A stretch of 51,571 nt of DNA from Candidatus Cloacimonadota bacterium (GTDB taxonomy: Bacteria > Cloacimonadota > Cloacimonadia > JGIOTU-2). Each line of letters starts with the position of its first letter. Positions within the stretch are counted from its first letter, which is position 1. The stretch spans positions 1-51,571 of the forward strand of contig JAGXLO010000003.1 of the NCBI GenBank assembly GCA_018334695.1, read 5' to 3'. Below, in pieces: positions 45,798 to 51,571 of this stretch. The translations under genes and the position numbers were made by a program. The notes under the pieces are model-generated. The model saw nothing but the letters and a program-made list of their open reading frames with translations. It made no database searches and was not told the origin of the DNA.

Positions 45798-46898
45798 TCA
45801 CTTCACTCTTTTTTTTACAAATTTAGAAGTCATAAGTCGAGCTACCGCCATATAACTGGGATTGAACTTGATACTATTTCCAACATTATACTTCTTTTTT
45901 TTACTTTTCTTTGAAATATTCTCACCCAGACTATACACAGTCATATCCGAAGTAGTTCCCAAAAATTTAACTCTATCATCCTTTGGTTTTATCTCCTTTA
46001 CATCTACATCCAGAATGCCAAAATCAAGTACAGCTCTATAAATTTCATTAAAACTCTCATCTTTTGCTACATCGTTTGTATGACCGACATTTGCTTCACT
46101 AATCTTGCCTTCAGGTTTTACTCTCTTTTTTTCCATCTCAATAATATTTGCTACATATTCAAATGCATCAGTATGCAGGTCATGAAATTTTTCTCCACTA
46201 AAGGGGGAGGTTCCTAAAAACACAGCCTCACCGATTCTAAAATGATTTAAAGATTTGGGAATTTTTTCTTCTTCTATCAAGGGCAGGGTTATTGAGCTGC
46301 CACCGGAAATCAATTCAAGTTTAACATCAAATTTTGCTTCGATTAGCTGCTTGTATAAGCTTAGTTGAATTAATTTGTCATAAGTGGGTTCGATGCCATA
46401 CATACAACCAATATTCGTCCCAAGTCCAATCACTTCAATATTGGATAATTCAAAAATTTTGGAATAAAATTCCATGATATTAGCTCTTAAAATTCCTTCT
46501 CTTAATGACCCCATTTCAATCATAATTATTACTCTATGTATTTTATCCAGTTTTCTTGCTTCTTCATTTAATGCCTTAATGGTCTCGTAAGAAGTATTGA
46601 ATGAGATATCTGCGCATTTTACCACAGCTTTTGTATATTTTATGGCAGGTGGTTTGATATACATAGTAACGATATCGGGATCTATTTCTTTTATATTTTG
46701 CAGACTGGATAATCTAGAATCACCAATTGAATGAATATTTTGAATTTCTTCAGTTGATAAAATCTTGCGCAAAGCGGGTTTATTTCCGGCAAGAACTTTT
46801 GAAATCAAAGTCCATTGCATATTTTGTTTTTTGAGGAATTTCGTAAGTTTTTTAAAATTAGAATGTATCTTTTTGGAATCTATGACCAGTTCTGCCAT
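45798..46898 (-). CDS. PLP-dependent amino-acid racemase, ornithine/alanine racemase (Orr) type
   Basis: 366-residue fold-type III PLP enzyme of the COG3457 group. The PLP lysine is expected in WTLISKVLAGN near residue 35, matching the VTKV-type motif of ornithine racemases rather than the VKANAYGHG of Alr. Further motifs are IMIEMGSLREGI, GLGTNIGCMYG and LISGGSSITLPL, with FRIGEAVFLGTSPFSG late in the barrel. It could supply a D-amino acid for peptidoglycan or degrade D-amino acids; the substrate is not fixed. It starts seven bases after the GNAT gene. Confidence 0.85.
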   Translation of the reverse strand: MAELVIDSKKIHSNFKKLTKFLKKQNMQWTLISKVLAGNKPALRKILSTEEIQNIHSIGDSRLSSLQNIKEIDPDIVTMYIKPPAIKYTKAVVKCADISFNTSYETIKALNEEARKLDKIHRVIIMIEMGSLREGILRANIMEFYSKIFELSNIEVIGLGTNIGCMYGIEPTYDKLIQLSLYKQLIEAKFDVKLELISGGSSITLPLIEEEKIPKSLNHFRIGEAVFLGTSPFSGEKFHDLHTDAFEYVANIIEMEKKRVKPEGKISEANVGHTNDVAKDESFNEIYRAVLDFGILDVDVKEIKPKDDRVKFLGTTSDMTVYSLGENISKKSKKKKYNVGNSIKFNPSYMAVARLMTSKFVKKRVK

Positions 46899-46904
46899 TT
46901 TATT

Positions 46905-47354
46905 TTACTCCTTGTTTGTTAGTCTCATTTCTGCGTATTTATTATCAAAACCAAGCCGTTCGTATAATTTTTTTGCGGGATTATCATATTCTACATGTAG
47001 AGCAATCTCCCCCTGTGTAATCTCCCGGGCTTTATCTATAATTTTTGTTCCCAGTCCCTTACCCCGAAAATCTTCGTGTACTGCAATGTAAACAAGAATG
47101 TTTTCCGGAATATAATGTGTCATTCCTGTATGATTCATAACAAGTGCTCCAATCAATTTATCATTCTCCAGAGCAGCCAACAGAAAACCTCCTTTACCTT
47201 TTTCTTCTGAAAAAGTATATTCAATAGCTGCTTTGATAGCCTCGCGTGAATCACCGAATTTATCGAGATGATTATGAAGAAATTCAATAAAGCTATCCTG
47301 ATTTACCACTTGGGGAAATTCTTCAAGTTTATTGATGACTTTTAATTGAATCAT
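46905..47354 (-). CDS. GNAT-family N-acetyltransferase
   Basis: 149 residues. The acetyl-CoA site is the classic motif A, VAVHEDFRGKGLGTKIIDKA (RGKGLG pyrophosphate loop), followed by motif B around LHVEYDNPAKKLYERLGF. The N-terminal half, with EFLHNHLDKFGDSREAIKAAI, forms the acceptor side. The substrate is unknown; coupling to the racemase gene raises the idea of amino-acid acetylation. Divergent from the interrupted surface-protein gene; TTGACA on its coding strand lies at 47424-47419. Confidence 0.9.
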   Translation of the reverse strand: MIQLKVINKLEEFPQVVNQDSFIEFLHNHLDKFGDSREAIKAAIEYTFSEEKGKGGFLLAALENDKLIGALVMNHTGMTHYIPENILVYIAVHEDFRGKGLGTKIIDKAREITQGEIALHVEYDNPAKKLYERLGFDNKYAEMRLTNKE

Positions 47355-47532
47355 TTTATCCTTTCTTGTTATTTTCAGAATGATTTGCTTTTATACAAAA
47401 TGTAAGTTAACTACTTTTTGTCAATTTTTTCTAATAATACAAGCTATAGTAAAAAATTTAGGAAAAAATTGGATTATAAAATATTGACATACAATTGATT
47501 ATTATTAAAAAAAAGCAGGAGGCAAAAAAAGA

Positions 47533-48175
47533 ATGAGAAAATCAATATCTATAATTATATTTTCTCTTTTTCTAATTCTATTACAGGGATGCTATACACC
47601 GGCTACATTTCAAAATGCTAAATTAATCCCACCAAAACAATTTGAAATCAGTCCTAATATTACTGCCAATAATCCCATGACTGATGCTAAAACCAATTTT
47701 GGGATTATTGTTAAATATGGACTTAGCGAGAAAAAAAAATTTACTTTTCCGTTATGAGAATATTAATGTTTCAGAATTCGACTCAGTAGGATACAATTAT
47801 CTTGCTTTGGGGGGTAAAATAATCTGGAAAAAGAACAAAGTTACATTTACCGATTATGCAGGAGTATATTTTGAAAAAGACAATATAAAGGGGTCATTTT
47901 TTGAATACAAACCGAGTGTTAATTGGACCATATATGACAATGATAACTTAGAATTGAACCTTTCAGTTAATACACCCATCAACTTTGCGAGCGATGCTAA
48001 AAATGATGATATTCATATTTTTTTCGGATATATTAATTTTAATTTTTGCCCTGCCTTTAGTACAGATTTTAGCAAATATTCCATCATACCATTACTTGGT
48101 TGGAGCTCATATGCATGGGACGGATTTGAATCGAAAAGATTTTATCAGGGATTAAGTTTTTCTTATAATTTTTAA
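47533..48175 (+). pseudogene. Surface lipoprotein/beta-barrel gene interrupted by a frameshift at an A9 tract
   Basis: AGGAGG (47517-47522) and ATG at 47533 start a protein with a signal peptide and lipobox LLQGC. The frame runs to GLSEKKK and stops 22 bases after a run of nine A. Removing one A joins it to a second open frame continuing RYENINVSEFDSVGYNYLALGG, which ends FYQGLSFSYNF. The joined product would be about 213 residues, rich in alternating strands with a final Phe, like small outer-membrane barrels. Neither half makes sense alone. It could be a true pseudogene, a phase-variable surface gene, a site of slippage, or a homopolymer sequencing error. Family not recognised. Confidence 0.7.
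47731..47739 (+). repeat. A9 homopolymer at the frameshift point
   Basis: Nine consecutive A directly after codon 66 (GAG) of the surface-protein gene. Eight A would restore one continuous frame. Confidence 0.85.
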
Positions 48176-48227
48176 TTAATTAATTTTAATTATCATATTG
48201 TTTTAAGAGGTTTTGATTGTACTTTTC

Positions 48228-48233
48228 TTGACA
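48228..48233 (+). promoter_or_regulatory. Candidate -35 hexamer for proS
   Basis: TTGACA 49 bases before the proS ATG. At 15 bases spacing TAAACT is a partial -10 match. Confidence 0.35.
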
Positions 48234-48282
48234 CTAAATTACCTTCTTAAACTGTCTTACCAACAATATATTGGAGGAATTA

Positions 48283-49992
48283 ATGCGATTTAGTAAAGCC
48301 TTTATTCCAACCTTAAAGGAAACTCCAGCTGAAGCTGAAATTCCCAGCCATCGGCTGATGATAAGAAGCGGTATGCTGCGAAAATTGGGTTCCGGACTTT
48401 ACACTTACCTACCCCTGGCTCAAAGAGTAATTCATAAGATAGAAAAAATTGTGCGCGAAGAATTGGATAATATAGGATGCCAGGAGCTTCTTATGCCAAT
48501 TATTCAACCGGAAGAAATATGGCAGCTTTCCGGCAGATGGGATATATATGGACCAGAACTGATGCGTCTGGAAGACAGGCACGAGAGAATGTTTGCACTC
48601 GGGCCTACTCACGAAGAAGTCATCACTCTTCTGGCAAAATACGATATAAAATCTTACCGAGAACTTCCCATAAATCTCTATCAGATACAAACTAAATTTC
48701 GGGATGAGATCAGACCCAGATTCGGTGTTATGAGAGCCCGAGAATTTACTATGAAAGATGCTTATAGTTTTCATACTGATAACGTATCTCTAGAAGAAAC
48801 TTACCAAAAAATGTATAAGGCTTATGACAGAATTTTCGAACGTTGCGGGCTGGAATTTTCGGCAGTAGAGGCAGATGTTGGGGCTATTGGCGGATCAGAT
48901 TCACACGAATTCATGGCTTTAGCTGAAACCGGAGAATCAGAAGTATTAAATTGCGAATGTGGTTATGCAGCAACTGCAGAGAACTGTAAAATCTCTCCTC
49001 TGGAAAATATAAAAGTAGAAAAAGAGCTCCCACTGGAAAAAGTTCATACACCTGATAAAAAATCAGTAGAAGAAGTAAGTAACTTTTTGGATATAGATAA
49101 AAAACAGATTATAAAAACTATTATGTATAATTCCGACAATGAACTTGTTGCCTTTCTTATACGAGGAGACAGAGAAATCAATGATGTAAAAGTAGCTAAT
49201 CTTCTTAATTCTATAAACCTTGAATTTGCTTCTGATGATGAGATAGCAGGGGAACTTGATTCTGTAGCCGGCTTTGTGGGACCTGTAGGAAATAAAAGCA
49301 TAAGAATCTTTGCTGATAAAAATTTGAAAGATGCTATGAATATGGTAGCAGGAGCTGATGAAAAAGATTATCACTACAAAAATGTGAGCCTGGGTAGAGA
49401 TTGTAATGTTACTGAATTTGTAGATATAGTCCAGGCAAAAAAAGGGGATAAATGTCCCAAATGCGGAAAAAGAATGAATTCTTACAGAGGTATTGAAGTA
49501 GGACAGATTTTTCAGCTGGGTGATAAATACAGTAAGGCAATGGAAGCCACTTTTACTGATAGCGACGGTAAAGAAGTACCCTTTGAAATGGGTTGTTACG
49601 GTATTGGTATAACCAGAACCATGGCAGCAGCCATCGAGCAAAATTATGATGATTATGGTATAAAATGGCCCCTGCCCATTGCCCCCTATCAGGTTGAATT
49701 AATAAATCTCTCCACACGAAGCGATGCAATAGTTTCATTTTGTGATAAGCTTTATAAAGAACTCAAGCAAAATAATGTAGAAATCTTATATGATGACAGA
49801 GATATTCAACCGGGTGTTAAATTTAATGATGCCGATCTCATCGGTATTCCTATACAAATTGTTGTAGGTCAGAGAAATTTCAAAAAAGAGAAAATTGAAT
49901 ATAAACTACGCCACGATAACAAAAAAATCACTATGGATAAAGATAAAATTGTTGTTAAAGTACTGGAATTGATTGAAAAATTTTCGCAATAA
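48283..49992 (+). CDS. proS: Prolyl-tRNA synthetase, bacterial type
   Basis: Class II aminoacyl-tRNA synthetase of 569 residues. Motif 1 (RSGMLRKLGSGLYTYLPLAQRV), motif 2 (FRDEIRPRFGVMRAREFTMKDAYSF) and motif 3 (GCYGIGITRTMAAAIEQ) frame an inserted editing domain (about 240-390, with AFLIRGDREINDVKVANLL), which marks the bacterial form. The C-terminal anticodon-binding domain follows (IAPYQVELINL). A TTG four codons upstream is in frame, but the ATG at 48283 with TGGAGGA just upstream is the normal MRFSKAFIPTLKE start. Confidence 0.97.
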   Translation: MRFSKAFIPTLKETPAEAEIPSHRLMIRSGMLRKLGSGLYTYLPLAQRVIHKIEKIVREELDNIGCQELLMPIIQPEEIWQLSGRWDIYGPELMRLEDRHERMFALGPTHEEVITLLAKYDIKSYRELPINLYQIQTKFRDEIRPRFGVMRAREFTMKDAYSFHTDNVSLEETYQKMYKAYDRIFERCGLEFSAVEADVGAIGGSDSHEFMALAETGESEVLNCECGYAATAENCKISPLENIKVEKELPLEKVHTPDKKSVEEVSNFLDIDKKQIIKTIMYNSDNELVAFLIRGDREINDVKVANLLNSINLEFASDDEIAGELDSVAGFVGPVGNKSIRIFADKNLKDAMNMVAGADEKDYHYKNVSLGRDCNVTEFVDIVQAKKGDKCPKCGKRMNSYRGIEVGQIFQLGDKYSKAMEATFTDSDGKEVPFEMGCYGIGITRTMAAAIEQNYDDYGIKWPLPIAPYQVELINLSTRSDAIVSFCDKLYKELKQNNVEILYDDRDIQPGVKFNDADLIGIPIQIVVGQRNFKKEKIEYKLRHDNKKITMDKDKIVVKVLELIEKFSQ

Positions 49993-50016
49993 TAAATTCT
50001 ACAATCTAAGCAATAG

Positions 50017-50604
50017 ATGTTACATAATCTCTTAAAAGATAAAGAAATAATTCTGGCTTCTAAATCGCCAAGACGCAAGAGACTATTTGATCAGCTGGGA
50101 TTAAAATATAAGCAAATACCTTCCAATATTGCTGAACATCACTTAAATATCCCTGCAGATGAATTTGCAACTTATTATGCTCGTGAAAAAGTAAAAGAAA
50201 TTGCTAAAACAAACCTTGAGAGTTTCATTGTGGGGGGCGATACAATAGTGCTTTTGGATGATAAAATACTGGGTAAACCCAAAGATAAAAGAGAAGCAGC
50301 TAAATTTTTACAATTTCTCTCTGATAATGAGCACACAGTAGTCAGCGCTATTGCTATTTATTTCCGGGAGCAGATCTACACAGAAGTTGCCAGAACACGT
50401 GTTTTTTTCTATAAACTAACAAAAAAAGAGATTGAAGAATACATAGCCACAGAAGAACCTATGGATAAAGCAGGGGCATACGGTATCCAGGGATATGGTA
50501 GTCAATTCATCAAAAAAATAGAGGGTTGTTATTTTAATGTGATGGGCTTTCCCGTTCCGCTTTTCTACAGAATGTGCAAAAAAATTTTGACGAAAAAATT
50601 TTAA
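50017..50604 (+). CDS. maf: Maf-family nucleoside triphosphate pyrophosphatase
   Basis: 195 residues. The phosphate-binding start ILASKSPRRKRLFDQLGL, GGDTIVLLDDKILGKPKDKREA, FLQFLSDNEHTVVSAIAI and the C-terminal KAGAYGIQGYGSQFIKKIEGCYFNVMGFP are all standard Maf motifs. These enzymes hydrolyse dTTP/UTP or modified nucleotides to monophosphates. It follows proS by 24 bases without a strong ribosome-binding site, so it may be coupled to it. Confidence 0.95.
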   Translation: MLHNLLKDKEIILASKSPRRKRLFDQLGLKYKQIPSNIAEHHLNIPADEFATYYAREKVKEIAKTNLESFIVGGDTIVLLDDKILGKPKDKREAAKFLQFLSDNEHTVVSAIAIYFREQIYTEVARTRVFFYKLTKKEIEEYIATEEPMDKAGAYGIQGYGSQFIKKIEGCYFNVMGFPVPLFYRMCKKILTKKF

Positions 50605-50607
50605 CAT

Positions 50608-50889
50608 TTATTCATTAAAAGTCTTAACTACATAAAAAATATCAAATTTTTTGCCATTGCTCTTAGGTATTGAGATTTCCCACATATTATCATATGGTTC
50701 GTTAATTTCGATTTCATTATCTTGTTCCAAACTCTTCATTATAGATTCTACTTCAATTTCTGAGCTCATGATTATTAAGTGATCTAAATTCTCTATCCAT
50801 TTAACTATTGCTTTTATTGGGGACGAAGCATTTTCCTGTCCGATATAAACTCCACCTTCGATCTCTACTATCAAAGAATATAAATTCAC
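50608..50889 (-). CDS. Small acidic protein of unknown function
   Basis: 93 residues, not recognised. The start is GTG at 50889, supported by GGAGGTG five bases upstream. The sequence alternates short strands and one helix (MNLYSLIVEIEGGVYIGQ, then SPIKAIVKWIENL) and is acidic, without signal peptide or membrane segment. It converges on maf with only three bases between the two stop codons. The layout recalls small alpha/beta proteins found alone between unrelated genes. No function can be assigned. Confidence 0.7.
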   Translation of the reverse strand: MNLYSLIVEIEGGVYIGQENASSPIKAIVKWIENLDHLIIMSSEIEVESIMKSLEQDNEIEINEPYDNMWEISIPKSNGKKFDIFYVVKTFNE

Positions 50890-50944
50890 TTAACACCTCC
50901 GATTGGTAAAATTACATCTTAATTATCCTATATTGTTCAAATAT

Positions 50945-51571
50945 TTACTTGGTTGGATCATACAATTTTCCCATAAACAGAATATTTCTCGTATTTTTCT
51001 GCTGAATAATAAATATAAACGGATGGTCTGCTTTAAATATTTTGGGTTCTTCTGTAGGCATAGCTGCCCCTGCTTCCATTACTACAGCTGTGGCAGCAGC
51101 CGCTTCTGTTCCATACTCCGCCACTTCCACAAAAGTTTGATGAACTACTTCACTAATAAATAATTCTCCGGTTGGACTTATACCTGTAAAATCCGCTTGG
51201 GGATACTCAAATGCTGTTTTCATACCCAACTCTTGCAAATCCTCAGACATAAAATATTTAGTTTCGAACTTAAATTTGGGTAGTGAAACCTTTACTCTTT
51301 TAGTCCTTAGAGAATCTCGCCAGCAATTCAATTTCTTCAGATCCAATGTGACTTCAAGTTTCTTTATATCATTAACCTTGGGCAATATTACTATCATTGA
51401 AATCTCATTACCCTTATAATCCATTTCTAAAACCTGAATATTATCTGTTTCCGTATAACCATAATAATCTGTATTATGCATCATTGGTGTTATTACATCC
51501 TTTTCTGAACTCAAGGTAAATTTTTCATCTCGGGTGAGTTCAGTTCTAAATTCATCCAACCAGTTTGCTTT
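50945..51571 (-). CDS. Serpin, C-terminal half (runs off the right edge)
   Basis: The frame is open to the window edge; 208 residues are visible. The segment ANWLDEFRTELTRDEKFTL matches the usual serpin shutter region, followed by MMHNTDYYGY, VLEMDYKGNEISMIVILP and, at the end, the reactive-centre hinge EYGTEAAAATA and HPFIFIIQQKNTRNILFMGK. The small-residue hinge (P15-P9) is that of an inhibitory serpin. Counting from the hinge as in alpha-1-antitrypsin, P1 falls at Gly in EAGAA, suggesting elastase- or subtilisin-like targets. N-terminal half and any signal peptide lie outside. Confidence 0.93.
   Translation of the reverse strand, partial: KANWLDEFRTELTRDEKFTLSSEKDVITPMMHNTDYYGYTETDNIQVLEMDYKGNEISMIVILPKVNDIKKLEVTLDLKKLNCWRDSLRTKRVKVSLPKFKFETKYFMSEDLQELGMKTAFEYPQADFTGISPTGELFISEVVHQTFVEVAEYGTEAAAATAVVMEAGAAMPTEEPKIFKADHPFIFIIQQKNTRNILFMGKLYDPTK

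Noticed and set aside
47684..48175. Separate gene starting at the ATG in the second frame
   Set aside because: The first 15 residues are a frame-shadow of the preceding gene, with no ribosome-binding site. The A9 tract joins the two parts better.
1..51571. CRISPR arrays, insertion sequences, tRNA and rRNA genes
   Set aside because: I looked for repeated 25-40 base units with spacers, transposase motifs and tRNA-like cloverleaf sequences and found none.

Overview
The window looks like chromosomal DNA from an anaerobic, AT-rich, Gram-negative bacterium. The features pointing that way are a MlaE-type lipid-transport permease, an intact division and cell wall (dcw) cluster, secreted proteins with an FlgD-like C-terminal tail typical of type IX-type secretion in the FCB superphylum, a gingipain-like C25 protease, and an oxygen-sensitive style multi-FeS NADH/NADP enzyme. 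My best guess is a member of Candidatus Cloacimonadota or a close FCB relative. That assignment rests on gene content only; no rRNA or tRNA gene was seen.

Layout. Positions 1-851 are gene-poor: a possible gene start leaving the left edge, one GC-rich palindrome, and about 700 bases without a convincing gene. From 852 to 24447 every gene is on the minus strand. Read in the direction of transcription, this block starts with the dcw cluster: mraZ, rsmH, ftsL, ftsI, murF, mraY, murD, ftsW, murG, murC, murB, ftsQ, ftsA, ftsZ and a small holin-like membrane protein. A second run follows: gmk, an omega-like subunit, a type-4 uracil-DNA glycosylase, a three-subunit xanthine dehydrogenase-family molybdoenzyme, dnaB, mlaE and trmL. 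murE and ddl are missing from the dcw cluster.

From 24618 to 35688 the genes are on the plus strand: an MBL-fold hydrolase, a universal stress protein, a methyltransferase and an Mrp/NBP35 ATPase, closed by a clear terminator. Next come a double-Cache lipoprotein with an NCS2 xanthine/uracil-type permease, and then a three-gene operon encoding NuoE-like, NuoF-like and giant NuoG/GltD-fused subunits. The giant subunit has a GltD-type FAD/NADP(H) module and a molybdopterin-fold domain lacking the usual Mo-ligating Cys/Sec. The set has no hydrogenase H-cluster and no formate dehydrogenase active site. It is best read as an electron-bifurcating transhydrogenase of the Stn (Sporomusa-type Nfn) kind, and is the most interesting system here.

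From 35766 to 47354 (minus strand) lie secreted and surface functions: an S9 prolyl oligopeptidase-family peptidase, a 1721-residue C25 protease with MAM-like, PKD, beta-helix and FlgD-like tail modules, and a VirK-like secreted protein. A phosphomannomutase/phosphoglucomutase, an Orr-type amino-acid racemase and a GNAT acetyltransferase follow. The last part (plus strand, 47533-50604) has a surface-protein gene interrupted at an A9 tract, proS and maf. After these, on the minus strand, come a small unknown protein and the C-terminal half of an inhibitory-type serpin that runs off the right edge.

Themes linking the genes are peptidoglycan synthesis and division in one long transcription block, purine uptake and oxidation (NCS2 permease and XDH family, in separate loci), redox balancing of NADH/NADPH/ferredoxin, and extracellular proteolysis together with a protease inhibitor.
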